Notes: generated from the letters alone by a model not told the origin. 64,000 nt of DNA from Parcubacteria group bacterium GW2011_GWA2_38_13b (GCA_000992445.2 LBUF02000001.1:30393-94392); one strand, 5' to 3'; counted from the stretch's first letter, positions 1-8,202 are shown. Numbers and translations: made by a program.

Positions 1-978
1 ACCACCTTCTTTTATTCGTTCTTCTTTTGTTTTTTTAGCGGATTTTTCTATATATTCGTTAACTTCATCAAAATTTAAAATTTGAGATTTAAGATTTGAG
101 ATTATTTGATTTTCCGGCGCCAGCACAACATAGGTTGCACCAAAAAGCGTGTCGGGTCGCGTGGTAAAAATGTCAATTGAAAATTGAGAATTGTCCCGCC
201 ATTGGGCTGGATCCGCCTTGAGCGAAAAAATTAAAAATTTTATTTCTATTCCCTCCGACCTTCCTATCCATTCCTTTTGCGCTTTTACGGTTCTTTCAGA
301 CCAATCAATTTTTTCATGATCTTTCAATAGGCGTTCGGCATAATCGGTAATTTTGAAAAACCACTGGCTTATTTTTTTTTGAGTTATTTCCGTTCCGCAC
401 CTTTCGCATTTATTGTCTATCGCCATAGCATCCGCGACAACTGTTTCGCATGACGAACACCAATTAACCGGCGCTTCTTTTTTATAAGCAAGGCCTTTTT
501 TAAATAATTGCAAAAACAACCATTGATTCCACTTATAATATTCCGGATGCGTCGTATTTATTTCCCGCGACCAATCAAACATCATTCCCAGCCGGTCCAG
601 CTGTTTATGAAAATTTTTTACATTTTTTTCTATTGTTTCTTTCGGCGCTTTTCCGATTTTTCTGGCATAATTTTCCGAATGTATGCCAAAAGCGTCAAAA
701 CCCATCGGTTCAAAAACATCATTCCCCTTCAACCGCTGAAACCGTCCGTAAATATCCGAGCCCGTATAAGCATAAACATTGCCTACGTGCAAACCTTCGG
801 CCGAAGGATAGGGAAACATCATTAAATTATAAAACGGTTTTTTCGCTTCATCCAAATCCGGTTCATATAAATGCGCCTCTCCCCATCTTTTCTGCCACTT
901 CTTCTCAATCTTCAGAACTTTCTCATTTTTCTCCCTGTTTGGCATATTTTCCATTTTGTTATTATTGATAGTTTCCAT
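1..978 (-). CDS. leuS: Leucyl-tRNA synthetase, N-terminal part (cut by window edge)
   Basis: The reading frame is open from an ATG at 978 down to base 1, so the gene is partial and is missing from the ORF track. The product is a class I aminoacyl-tRNA synthetase that charges tRNA-Leu. The N-terminus reads FYNLMMFPYPSAEGLHVGN, the HIGH-type signature, followed by EPMGFDAFGIHSENYA and by CSSCETVVADAMA, a zinc-binding-type insertion with a second Cys pair (CERCG). FTTRPDTLFGATYVVLAPE marks the start of the editing domain. A second ATG at 954 is in frame. The frame contains stretches encoded by AAATTTTAAATTTTGA-like simple repeats (around bases 75-105 and 175-235), which appear to insert extra residues. 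A terminator-like hairpin at 1058-1094 separates it from the upstream gap gene. Confidence 0.95.
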   Translation of the reverse strand, partial: METINNNKMENMPNREKNEKVLKIEKKWQKRWGEAHLYEPDLDEAKKPFYNLMMFPYPSAEGLHVGNVYAYTGSDIYGRFQRLKGNDVFEPMGFDAFGIHSENYARKIGKAPKETIEKNVKNFHKQLDRLGMMFDWSREINTTHPEYYKWNQWLFLQLFKKGLAYKKEAPVNWCSSCETVVADAMAIDNKCERCGTEITQKKISQWFFKITDYAERLLKDHEKIDWSERTVKAQKEWIGRSEGIEIKFLIFSLKADPAQWRDNSQFSIDIFTTRPDTLFGATYVVLAPENQIISNLKSQILNFDEVNEYIEKSAKKTKEERIKEGG

Positions 979-1057
979 ATTTAACACATCACAATATATT
1001 TTTATAATATCGCGAATAAATATTAAAATCAACATAAAAAACTTTATCAAACAATAT

Positions 1058-1094
1058 AAAATCCCTGTTTTTAAACTTAAAAACAGGGATTTTT
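1058..1094 (-). terminator. Rho-independent terminator after gap
   Basis: The arms AAAATCCCTGTTTTTAA and TTAAAAACAGGGATTTT form a long stem directly after the GAPDH stop codon, flanked by T-rich sequence on the minus strand. Confidence 0.85.
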
Positions 1095-2255
1095 CTAATT
1101 TTCTTCCAACTGCCTAAAGGGATCGTAAACCGGCGGCGTTTTTATCAATTTCAGGACCGATGCAGGCATATTAACAACAATATAAGCAACGAGATCAACC
1201 AACCGCAAGGCGTAACCATATTCATTATCGTAATAACCGGTAACGCCATATAGTTTTTTTCCGGCGACATCATCTTCAACGCATTGTATGTCCTTATCAA
1301 TCAAAACGGAAAAAGGCATACCAATCGTATCAAGTGATACGATTGGATCTTCGGCGATAGCCATAAATCCCCGCAATCGATTTTCCATATATTCTTTATA
1401 TACAACAACTAATTCTTCCACGGCAGGATTAGATTTTAATTCAACGGTAAGATATATCACTGATCCAGCGGGCGTATCCACACGAAAACAGATACCATCG
1501 ATTTTTTTAATTTTTGATCTAAGAGAAGGTATAATCAGATGAATAGTGCCAGCGGCTCCGGTTGAAGTTTTAATTATATTTCCTCCGGCGCGACGCGAAC
1601 GACGAAGATCTTTATGCTTTGCATCTACCAGGCGTTGATCGCCGGTAAACGCATGAATTGTTGTCATAAGTCCCTTATTGATACCGTATTTTTCTTCCAA
1701 AGGAAGCAACATAGGCGCCAAAGCGTTTGTAGTACACGATGCATTGGAAATTATATTGTGAACTTCGGGATTATAAATACCTTGATTAACCCCCATAACA
1801 ATATGCGGTATTTCTTTGGCTTCTTCCGTTTTTTTGAAAGGCGCGCTTACTACCACTTTTTTTGCGCCAGCCACCAAATGTTTTTCAGCTTCTTTCCTTC
1901 TAACCGATTCTCCACTGCAATCAACAATAATATCAATATCATATTCTTTCCACGGTAATTTTAACACATCGTTTTCGCCGATTATTTTTATTTCTTTCCC
2001 AAAGACGATAATGTGATTTTCGTCGTATCCCAATATTGCAACATTAGGTTTAAAGGAAAAACTGCGGTTAAAATTTCCGTAATTTGAATCATACATTAAC
2101 GCGTAATAAACATCATACGGTGTCATTGCTCCGCTTGATCCGGCAGCGTTGATTAAAACAATTTCCATATCCGGATATAAATCTTTATTTTCAAAAAACG
2201 CCCTGGTAAATAATCGGCCTATTCGTCCGAAACCGTTAATTGCTATTCTTTTCAT
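1095..2255 (-). CDS. gap: Glyceraldehyde-3-phosphate dehydrogenase, type I, extended
   Basis: This is phosphorylating GAPDH of central glycolysis: glyceraldehyde-3-phosphate + NAD(P)+ + Pi to 1,3-bisphosphoglycerate. The Rossmann signature INGFGRIGR lies at residues 6-14. The catalytic cysteine is in SNASCTTN, at residue 174. At 386 residues it is about 50 longer than the usual ~335; part of the excess lies near residues 35-55. The acidic residue that normally follows the Asn after beta-strand 2 (ND) is Ala here (INAAG). In the family that Asp binds the adenine ribose of NAD, so relaxed or NADP use is possible (inference). A purine-rich Shine-Dalgarno (AGAAGG) precedes the ATG. It lies 24 bp downstream of the unknown gene 2280-3119 and is probably co-transcribed with it. 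Confidence 0.93.
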   Translation of the reverse strand: MKRIAINGFGRIGRLFTRAFFENKDLYPDMEIVLINAAGSSGAMTPYDVYYALMYDSNYGNFNRSFSFKPNVAILGYDENHIIVFGKEIKIIGENDVLKLPWKEYDIDIIVDCSGESVRRKEAEKHLVAGAKKVVVSAPFKKTEEAKEIPHIVMGVNQGIYNPEVHNIISNASCTTNALAPMLLPLEEKYGINKGLMTTIHAFTGDQRLVDAKHKDLRRSRRAGGNIIKTSTGAAGTIHLIIPSLRSKIKKIDGICFRVDTPAGSVIYLTVELKSNPAVEELVVVYKEYMENRLRGFMAIAEDPIVSLDTIGMPFSVLIDKDIQCVEDDVAGKKLYGVTGYYDNEYGYALRLVDLVAYIVVNMPASVLKLIKTPPVYDPFRQLEEN

Positions 2256-2279
2256 ATTGCCTTCTCCCGTTTATAAAAA

Positions 2280-3119
2280 TTACAAATATTCACATGTATC
2301 GCTTATATGAATATCATGATGATCATTTCTCGGATTGATTATTTGCGCCATAGCATGACGCAATGTTGACTCGCGATATTCCGAAGTAAGTTCCTCCAGT
2401 TTACCCTTATCTTTTTCGCTTATTTTTCCAAAACTGGATAAATATTGGCAAGCGATAATAAGCAAACTAAACCTTCTAACCGTAAGAGCTTCCTGTAAAT
2501 GCCGCGATTCATCATTCAAAAATTTGGCAAGTTTTTCGTAATCAATACCGATTGATCTGTCCCCGAAATCGATTCTTTTCCAACGCAAATTAAGATTCAA
2601 ATCGTAAGGATAATAAAGCTCGTGAACGATGTTTTGCGACATCCTCCCGTCATCCGCATTGGTTATATCCTTATCACATCCCATTTTTATTCCGATCACA
2701 TCAAATGCCATAATAAATTCGTTAAATTCCGCCAGTATTATTCTATCGATATTACCACTCAAATTGACATATTCCCATGGAAAACCGTCTCTGCCATCAA
2801 TCCATTCATACAGATATGATTGCTCGTCGCCATTACTCACCGACCCCAATGGCCTCGTTATATGCGGATACAAATATTTTTGCAACCGGCAAAAATAATC
2901 ATCCATTTTTTTAATAATCAAATGCTTTAAAAACATTCTGTGCCCGGCTCCGGAAAAACTATTATATTCTTTTCTAATCGCCGTTGTCAGCACTTGATTA
3001 GTTTTATATTTCCCTCCTATGCCCGGAAACACATTGCGCACTTGAATAAAAACTTCCGCTTCACTGCCATATCCTCCCGAGCATATCGGAATTATAATTT
3101 CTTCTCTTTTTATTTCCAT
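2280..3119 (-). CDS. Unknown protein, possibly kinase-fold
   Basis: This 279-residue protein was not recognised. It has no signal peptide or membrane segment. A stretch ITNADDGRMSQNIVHE, followed about 25 residues later by WKRIDFGDRSI, resembles the catalytic-loop plus D[FY]G metal-binding arrangement of protein-kinase-like or aminoglycoside-phosphotransferase folds. An N-terminal GGYGSEAEVF could be a glycine-rich loop. This is inference only. The ATG is supported by a strong Shine-Dalgarno (AAAGGAGAG), and a good promoter lies about 60 bp upstream. It is the first gene of a probable two-gene unit with gap, so a link to glycolysis or its regulation is possible but unproven. Confidence 0.75.
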   Translation of the reverse strand: MEIKREEIIIPICSGGYGSEAEVFIQVRNVFPGIGGKYKTNQVLTTAIRKEYNSFSGAGHRMFLKHLIIKKMDDYFCRLQKYLYPHITRPLGSVSNGDEQSYLYEWIDGRDGFPWEYVNLSGNIDRIILAEFNEFIMAFDVIGIKMGCDKDITNADDGRMSQNIVHELYYPYDLNLNLRWKRIDFGDRSIGIDYEKLAKFLNDESRHLQEALTVRRFSLLIIACQYLSSFGKISEKDKGKLEELTSEYRESTLRHAMAQIINPRNDHHDIHISDTCEYL

Positions 3120-3176
3120 AATAATTTCTCTCCTTTTATGATTTCAAAAAACTTATTTATCTTTTCGCTTCATTTT

Positions 3177-3205
3177 ATAATATCAACTAAAACTGACGAT
3201 TTCAA
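3177..3205 (-). promoter_or_regulatory. Sigma70-type promoter for 3119-1095 unit
   Basis: On the minus strand TTGAAA (3205-3200) and TATTAT (3182-3177) are separated by 17 bp, about 60 bp upstream of the ATG at 3119. Confidence 0.65.
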
Positions 3206-3224
3206 GCGCGCCGATACTCAAATA

Positions 3225-3253
3225 TTGAAAAAAAGTAAAAATAATGGTAAAAA
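3225..3253 (+). promoter_or_regulatory. Probable promoter of tRNA-Gly
   Basis: TTGAAA (3225-3230) lies 17 bp from TAAAAA (3248-3253), placing transcription start just before the tRNA at 3263. The -10 match is imperfect. Confidence 0.45.
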
Positions 3254-3262
3254 TTAGATACT

Positions 3263-3337
3263 GCGGGATTCGTATAATGGCTATTATGTCACCCTTCCAA
3301 GGTGAAGATGCCAGTTCGATTCTGGTATCCCGCTCCA
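3263..3337 (+). tRNA. tRNA-Gly (anticodon TCC), CCA encoded
   Basis: Acceptor arms GCGGGAT and ATCCCGC pair perfectly. The anticodon stem TCACC/GGTGA encloses the loop CTTCCAA, which gives anticodon TCC and reads GGA. The T-arm is GCCAG-TTCGATT-CTGGT. The discriminator T is followed by an encoded CCA (3335-3337). It is followed at once by a strong hairpin terminator. Confidence 0.96.
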
Positions 3338-3338
3338 A

Positions 3339-3386
3339 ACAAAACCTCTCCCCGCAGTATTGCGGGGAGAGGTTTTGTTTTTATAC
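3339..3386. terminator. Bidirectional terminator between tRNA-Gly and HU
   Basis: The perfect stem AAAACCTCTCCCCGCA / TGCGGGGAGAGGTTTT encloses a GTAT loop, with A/T tracts on both sides. It lies 3' of both convergent genes. Its CGCAGTATTGCG core recurs at 14.69 kb and, imperfectly, at 33.38 kb. Confidence 0.9.
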
Positions 3387-3390
3387 AAAT

Positions 3391-3663
3391 CTATTTAACT
3401 GCCATTTTCAATGATTTTCCGGCTTTGAACTTTGGAACTTTTGTCGCGGCAATTTTTATTTTTTCGCCTGTTTTAGGATTAACGCCCATTCTAGCGGCTC
3501 TTTTGACAACCGAAAAGGTGCCAAAACCAACCAATCTCACTTCATCGCCTTTTGTAAGGGCTTGCGTAACGGCATCCTCAAAATTAGCCACGAATCCAAA
3601 AATCGTTTTTTTTGGACAACCGCATTTGGCGACTATTTTATCAACCAATTGATCTTTTGTCAT
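3391..3663 (-). CDS. hup: HU-family DNA-binding protein
   Basis: This 90-residue histone-like protein has the usual HU/IHF length and pattern. Two N-terminal helices start MTKDQLVDKIV. VRLVGFGTFSVVKRAARMGVNPKTGEKI is the conserved GFGxF saddle followed by the arm with RxGxNPxTG, and the C-terminus VPKFKAGKSLKMAV matches the family. It acts as a dimer that bends and compacts DNA. An unusual KCGCPKK stretch puts two cysteines near residues 14-16. It is a single-gene unit with its own downstream terminator and an upstream palindromic repeat (3669-3765). Confidence 0.95.
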   Translation of the reverse strand: MTKDQLVDKIVAKCGCPKKTIFGFVANFEDAVTQALTKGDEVRLVGFGTFSVVKRAARMGVNPKTGEKIKIAATKVPKFKAGKSLKMAVK

Positions 3664-3668
3664 TTATG

Positions 3669-3765
3669 GAGTAATCGCGAATATACGAATATGCGCAAAT
3701 ATACAAATAAGTAATGAATATTTTATTATCTGCGTATTGCTTTAAAATTCGTATATTTACGAATA
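3669..3765. repeat. Dispersed palindromic repeat, copy 1
   Basis: GAGTAATCGCGAATATACGAAT is followed by CAAATATACAAAT and by an inverted TTCGTATATTTACGAA. The first ~45 bp nearly match the copy between ntpB and ntpA (41875-41953). It occupies most of the HU-ymdB intergenic space, where the HU promoter would also lie. Confidence 0.65.
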
Positions 3766-3801
3766 ATTCTGCTAAAATTTATCGACCTTTAATTTATCTT
3801 T

Positions 3802-4602
3802 TTAGATTTCCAAAATAACATCCTTCTCTATTCTTTCAAATTTTTTCACTAAACCGGTATTGTAATCAATATCCATAAAAATTCCGTTTATACAAACCGT
3901 GTCGTTTTCGGAAATTTCAATATTTACCGGTCTTTGGGTTAAAAATTGTTCTATCGCCGATTCTTTATTGACTCCCAAGACAGATTCTTTAACACCGGTC
4001 ATTCCCGCATCCGTCACATAAAAAGTTTTTTTGGGCAAAATACGCGCGTCGCTCGTAGCAATATGGGTATGCGTGCCAATAAGCGCCGATACCCTGCCGT
4101 CAACATAATAACCAAGGGCTACTTTTTCCGCCGTCGCTTCCGCGTGAAAATCAATAATTTTTATTTTTATATCTTCCAAAGCGTCATCCGCTAAAATTTC
4201 GTCCATTTTTCGAAAAGGACAATCCATGTGTTTTTTCATAAACATCCGACCGAGCAAGTTAATCACAAGAATTTTATAAACTCCAACTTCAACAATTTTC
4301 CAGCCGCTACCCGGCGCGCCGGGAGGATAATTCGCCGGTCTTATTATTTTAGCGTCTTTTTGTTCTAAAATATTGGCAATTTCCTGCTTTGCCCAAATAT
4401 GATTGCCACCCGTTAAAAAATCAACTCCTCCGTTTATTATTTCATTATATGAAGCGTTAGTCACCCCCGCGCCATGAGACATATTCTCTCCATTGGCAAT
4501 AACAAAATCAGCGTTATATTTCAATTTTAAATCCGGCAGAACTTTTAGAAGCCCCTGCCGACCCGGTTTCCCCATAATGTCGCCGAAAAATAAAATCTTC
4601 AT
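3802..4602 (-). CDS. ymdB: YmdB-family metallophosphoesterase
   Basis: This 266-residue protein of the TIGR00282/YmdB family is a dinuclear-metal phosphodiesterase. In Bacillus it acts on cyclic nucleotides and influences biofilm versus motility decisions. Metal-binding motifs are visible in order: FGDIMGKPGR (residues 6-15), ANGENMSHG, GGNHIWAKQE, DFHAEATAEK, and GTHTHIATSDARI. Length and motif order match the family. It lies downstream of rny with a 228-bp structured spacer. The rny-ymdB pairing is conserved in many bacteria, which supports both calls. Confidence 0.92.
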   Translation of the reverse strand: MKILFFGDIMGKPGRQGLLKVLPDLKLKYNADFVIANGENMSHGAGVTNASYNEIINGGVDFLTGGNHIWAKQEIANILEQKDAKIIRPANYPPGAPGSGWKIVEVGVYKILVINLLGRMFMKKHMDCPFRKMDEILADDALEDIKIKIIDFHAEATAEKVALGYYVDGRVSALIGTHTHIATSDARILPKKTFYVTDAGMTGVKESVLGVNKESAIEQFLTQRPVNIEISENDTVCINGIFMDIDYNTGLVKKFERIEKDVILEI

Positions 4603-4830
4603 ACCAATTTTCTCAGCGAAGCAAGTCCGAAGGACGCAGCTGAGATGTTAAGAAAATTGAGCACCCGGCACATATTCCAGCAACGAATATTGATTATTTA
4701 TTGTATGAAGGCGAAGCCGCTTCGCTTTCAAATCATTGTTTGCCAAAATACGTGGTTGGAATATGTGCCAGGTAAAGGTTTTGTAATAAAATTTCGTGCG
4801 CCTTTGGCTTCGAAATTTTGACAAAGCCCT
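4603..4830. repeat. Hairpin-rich intergenic element between rny and ymdB
   Basis: Three nested inverted repeats fill this gap. First, CAATTTTCT (4605-4613) pairs with AGAAAATTG (4651-4659), with CTCAGC/GCTGAG and GTCC/GGAC inside. Second, CCGGCACATATTCCAGC (4664 onward) pairs with GGAATATGTGCCAGGT (up to 4773), enclosing GAAGGCGAAG/CTTCGCTTTC. Third, AAAATTTCG/CGAAATTTT lies at 4788-4819. A shared rny-ymdB transcript would carry this structure. No coding potential was seen. Confidence 0.7.
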
Positions 4831-6360
4831 TTACTTTGCGTACTCCACCGCCCTTAATTCTCTTATAACATTAACTTTAATCTCTCCGGGATATTTCAAC
4901 TCGTCTTGTATACGATCGGCTATTTCTCGCGCTAATTTTATAGCTCCGAGATCGTCAATTTTATCCGGCGTTACGAAAATTCTTATTTCCCGACCGGCCT
5001 GGATAGCGTACGACTTCTCCACCCCCGCAAAAGAATTGGCTATTTTCTCAAGCTCCTCCAATCGTTTCAAGTAATTTTCCAAGCTATCTTTTCTCGCGCC
5101 TGGCCGCGCCGCGGAAACCGCTTCAGCCGCCGCTACAATATATGATTCCGGCGTACTAAACGGATAATCTTCGTGATGCGATTCCATAGCTCTTACAACT
5201 CCCTGCTCTATGCCGTATTTCTCCAAAATCCTTCTTCCGAGCTCCACGTGCGTTCCTTCTATTTCATGGTCAACGGCCTTTCCGATATCATGCAAAAGCG
5301 CGCCCTTTTTGGCAATTTCAACATTAGCTCCGAGTTCACGCGCTAACATCCCGGCCAAATGAGCGGCTTCAATTGAATGAAGCAAAACATTTTGACCATA
5401 GCTTGTCCGAAAATAAAGACGCCCCAACAAATGCACAATCTGCGCCGGAAACCCGATAATGCCCGTTTCAAATACGGCCGCCTCTCCCATTTCCTGTATT
5501 TTTTGCTTGATTTCCTTGCGCGATTCTTCCACCTTTTCTTCAATTTTTGCCGGCTGTATTCTACCGTCTTTAATTAATTTCTCAATGGTAAATCGGGCTA
5601 TTTCCCTTCTTATCGGATCAAATCCCGAAATTGTAATCGCGCCCGGAGTTTCATCAACGATAATCTCAACACCGGTAGCCCTTTCCAACGCTTTAATATT
5701 TCTGCCTTCGCGTCCGATAATCCTGCCCTTCAATTCATCGCTAGGTATACTTACTATTGATGTCATAATATCAGCGACATTAGAACGAGCATATCTTTGA
5801 ATTGAAAGAGTCATTATATCAAAAGCTCTTTTCTCAATCGTATCAACTTTTTCCTGCTCAAGTTTTTTGATTGTTTTTATAATCTCCTCGCTATAATCCT
5901 TTTTTATGGATTCCAAAAGATTATTCTTCGCTTCCTGCTCGCTCATTTTGGCCATCGTCTCCAGCACTTTCTTTTCGTCTTCGTGCATTTTCGCCAATTC
6001 CGCTTTTATACGCCTTACTTCTTCTATCTTGCGAACCAAATCGATTTTTTCTTTTTCAAAAATTTCGCCTTTTTTGTCTAAAATTTCTTCTTTGCGCGAA
6101 ACCCGTTCCGCTTGCCTTGCAAGCTGCACCATCCTTTCCTTCTCTTCTCTTTTTGCCTCCTCTAAAAATTTTACCGCGCGATCTTTGGCATGAAAAACAA
6201 TGTCTTTCGCTTCGGTCTTGGCGCTTTCCATCATTGTCGTTATTTTTTCCTCAATACTTCCGATCTGCCTTCTAGCGATTGACTGGCGAGCCAAATACCC
6301 CAACATGGAACCGACTGCCAGAGATCCAAAACCTATAACTATAAAAATTAATTGCGGCAT
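4831..6360 (-). CDS. rny: Ribonuclease Y
   Basis: This 509-residue membrane-anchored endoribonuclease initiates mRNA decay in bacteria lacking RNase E. It has one N-terminal transmembrane helix (FIVIGFGSLAVGSMLGYLA, residues ~6-24), then a long charged coiled coil (about residues 30-190). The KH RNA-binding domain includes GRIIGREGRNIKALE (about 212-270). The HD hydrolase domain includes HSIEAAHLAGMLA and GALLHDIGKAVDHE (about 330-420). Length and order match the family (~515 residues). No clear terminator follows; the next gene in the same direction is ymdB. Confidence 0.96.
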   Translation of the reverse strand: MPQLIFIVIGFGSLAVGSMLGYLARQSIARRQIGSIEEKITTMMESAKTEAKDIVFHAKDRAVKFLEEAKREEKERMVQLARQAERVSRKEEILDKKGEIFEKEKIDLVRKIEEVRRIKAELAKMHEDEKKVLETMAKMSEQEAKNNLLESIKKDYSEEIIKTIKKLEQEKVDTIEKRAFDIMTLSIQRYARSNVADIMTSIVSIPSDELKGRIIGREGRNIKALERATGVEIIVDETPGAITISGFDPIRREIARFTIEKLIKDGRIQPAKIEEKVEESRKEIKQKIQEMGEAAVFETGIIGFPAQIVHLLGRLYFRTSYGQNVLLHSIEAAHLAGMLARELGANVEIAKKGALLHDIGKAVDHEIEGTHVELGRRILEKYGIEQGVVRAMESHHEDYPFSTPESYIVAAAEAVSAARPGARKDSLENYLKRLEELEKIANSFAGVEKSYAIQAGREIRIFVTPDKIDDLGAIKLAREIADRIQDELKYPGEIKVNVIRELRAVEYAK

Positions 6361-6624
6361 AAATAGAACAATCCCGATTGTTTAATAAGGTAAAAGCGGA
6401 CAACAAATGCTTATTTTTTTTTATTATTTTATTTGTAATAAAAAAATACGCGCACGAAAAAATACGTAAAATACTCGAAAAACTATTCGTATCTTTATAC
6501 CTATTAATGTAATCGGAATGAATTAATAACATATAATGACCTTATGCTAACAGATGAAACAATAATTGTAAATATTCATATTTAGGAAATACTAAAAACA
6601 AAAAAATTCCCTGGTCTAAAGAAT

Positions 6625-6655
6625 AAAAAACCACTGATTTCTCAGCGGTTTTTTA
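6625..6655. terminator. Bidirectional hairpin terminator bordering the island
   Basis: AACCACTGA and TCAGCGGTT pair across TTTC, with a run of A before and T after, so it can work in both directions. It lies between the rny start region and the left edge of the island and could stop island transcripts. The rest of 6361-6624 is AT-rich and shows no gene. Confidence 0.7.
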
Positions 6656-6658
6656 TTT

Positions 6659-6677
6659 TTAAATACGAAATTAGCTG
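6659..6677 (+). repeat. Direct repeat, left copy (att-like)
   Basis: TTAAATACGAAATTAGCTG matches 12396-12414 with one mismatch and in the same orientation. The right copy includes the encoded CCA end of tRNA-Gln. Together they bracket the island, as a target-site or attachment-site duplication would. Confidence 0.55.
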
Positions 6678-7027
6678 TGTCTCCTGAACAAAATCCCGAT
6701 GTGGAATGAATCGTTCCGCCACTGCCTCGCTTCACTCGGCAACACCAAAGAAAAATGTCTCTTGCTTTCTTGATTTGGCGGGGGTGAAATTTTTCTTGAA
6801 AAAGGAAAGGACATTTTTCTTTGGTGCTCTGCCCTCAAGGTCTCGGGCAGGTGGCGGAACAATGCGGACGAAGTTTTGGCAAAACTATTTTTTGGGGAAA
6901 GGATTTGCCAAAACTTCGGCTGATTTGTTTTTGAATTCGGATGTCGCAAATGGAAAAGGAGGGGTTTGGGGAGGAATTTTCCATTTGCTCCTCTTTTTGT
7001 TTTGGGGGAATTCGGGGCGGACAAAAA
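6667..7027 (+). repeat. Long inverted repeat, left arm of accessory island
   Basis: This ~361-bp segment is repeated in inverted orientation at 12014-12395. Two overlapping spurious ORF-track frames from the two copies give identical translations over most of the length, so identity is near complete. The right copy has ~22 extra bases flanked by AACAAAATCC. Each arm contains nested palindromes: GTTCCGCCACTGCC with GGCAGGTGGCGGAAC, CACCAAAGAAAAATGTC with GACATTTTTCTTTGGTG, GAAGTTTTGGCAAA with TTTGCCAAAACTTC, and GCAAATGGAAAA with TTTTCCATTTGC. No transposase was found. Confidence 0.92.
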
Positions 7028-7033
7028 AACAGA

Positions 7034-7552
7034 TTACTTAATCCAATAAGACCAAGGCCATTTAAAAATTTCAGACAAAATACCTAATATTATAAATAAA
7101 ATTAAAACAATAATTGGAAACCAAAGAATCTTTGCTGACAATCTTTGCTTATCGCTTGGCACAAAAAGTATGTGAATTAAAATTGCAAAAATAGATAATA
7201 CAGTTGCTAGAGAAACAATCAATAAGATAGCTGATAAAAAAGAGGTCGCTGACTTTACAATACTCACATCAATTATAAGTAACGCAAGTATCGCAGAGAA
7301 TACACCAATAGTTTCAATATTTTTATTTGATTGGTCTACTATTTTTTCATTATACAATTCAATTTTTTCATTGACCTTCACAAGATCGGCTTCTGTATCT
7401 TTAATTTTTTCCCCAAACTTATTTAATATTTCGGGATATAATTTCAATTCTTCTGTCTGTGACATGGATTCTGGAATGACAATCTTTTCCCAATCCTCCT
7501 TAGGTTTGCCTCCAGTTTCAGAATTTGATTTTGGTAAAATTATTTCCTTCAT
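7034..7552 (-). CDS. Small 3-TM membrane protein of the island
   Basis: This 172-residue protein was not recognised. The N-terminal ~60 residues are soluble and charged. A short heptad-like stretch (EKIKDTEADLVKVNEKIELYNEK, about 47-70) is followed by three hydrophobic segments (about residues 82-100, 107-130 and 142-162). This soluble-coil-plus-TM layout is seen in many small membrane effectors of defence systems, but no family match is claimed. It is the last gene of the island operon, starting 2 bp after the stop of gene 7555-8202, and it ends 7 bp from the left inverted repeat. Confidence 0.75.
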   Translation of the reverse strand: MKEIILPKSNSETGGKPKEDWEKIVIPESMSQTEELKLYPEILNKFGEKIKDTEADLVKVNEKIELYNEKIVDQSNKNIETIGVFSAILALLIIDVSIVKSATSFLSAILLIVSLATVLSIFAILIHILFVPSDKQRLSAKILWFPIIVLILFIILGILSEIFKWPWSYWIK

Positions 7553-7554
7553 AT

Positions 7555-8202
7555 TTAAATTATGGTCTTTTCTGCTTCAGTAGTTGCAACAAGAACAAAT
7601 TTTTTCAGAGTTTCTTTACCAAATTCGTTTTTATTTATATCTTCTTGCAAGCTATTTATATCCCTTGTTATGACAACTCCTTCTTTTTTTAGTCCATTTT
7701 TATCATTTGCAAAACCAGTTTCATATAATTGAGAATTATTTGAAATAACTTCGTTAATTTTGGTTTTTTCATTAAGGCGAACAACAATCTCTGTGGGGTT
7801 TAGATTCGATATTTTCGATTTATCAAAAAGAGACTTCATTTCGTCGATGTTAGCTTCCTTGAAATATCTAAATACCACACCTACCCTACCAATAACAACT
7901 GAAAGCTTTTCAATAACATTAAATATTTTATCGTGATTATTTGTTATAAATGCCTTGTCTTTTGAAAAAAAATCAATTCTATTTTTCGAAAGGTTGATAT
8001 TCACCAATGGAGAATTTATGACCACCCTAGGAATTTCAGACGGGGCATTATTAGGAATTCCAATTATTTGTGCACTTAAATCATTACCAAACTGTTCTTT
8101 AATAACCAAAGATGCATTTTCGGGCATACCCTGGAAGTCATTCTTAAAAAATAATCCTAATTGTATTTGTATAAATTGTTTTTCCATAAATTTTATTTCC
8201 AT
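7555..8202 (-). CDS. Unknown soluble island protein
   Basis: This 215-residue protper has no signal peptide or membrane segment and was not recognised with confidence. A central segment VVIGRVGVVFRYF faintly recalls the RxGxRYxN motif of sporadically distributed TIGR04255-type proteins (weak inference). An alternative start is MEKQF at residue 6. Its start overlaps the 3' end of the protease gene by 10 bp, and its stop is 2 bp from the start of the membrane-protein gene, so translation of the three is probably coupled. The overlap and conserved order argue for joint function with the protease. Confidence 0.7.
   Translation of the reverse strand: MEIKFMEKQFIQIQLGLFFKNDFQGMPENASLVIKEQFGNDLSAQIIGIPNNAPSEIPRVVINSPLVNINLSKNRIDFFSKDKAFITNNHDKIFNVIEKLSVVIGRVGVVFRYFKEANIDEMKSLFDKSKISNLNPTEIVVRLNEKTKINEVISNNSQLYETGFANDKNGLKKEGVVITRDINSLQEDINKNEFGKETLKKFVLVATTEAEKTII

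Noticed and set aside
508-968. Plus-strand ORFs over leuS
   Set aside because: They are antisense shadows of the leuS frame, whose conserved motifs are clear on the minus strand.
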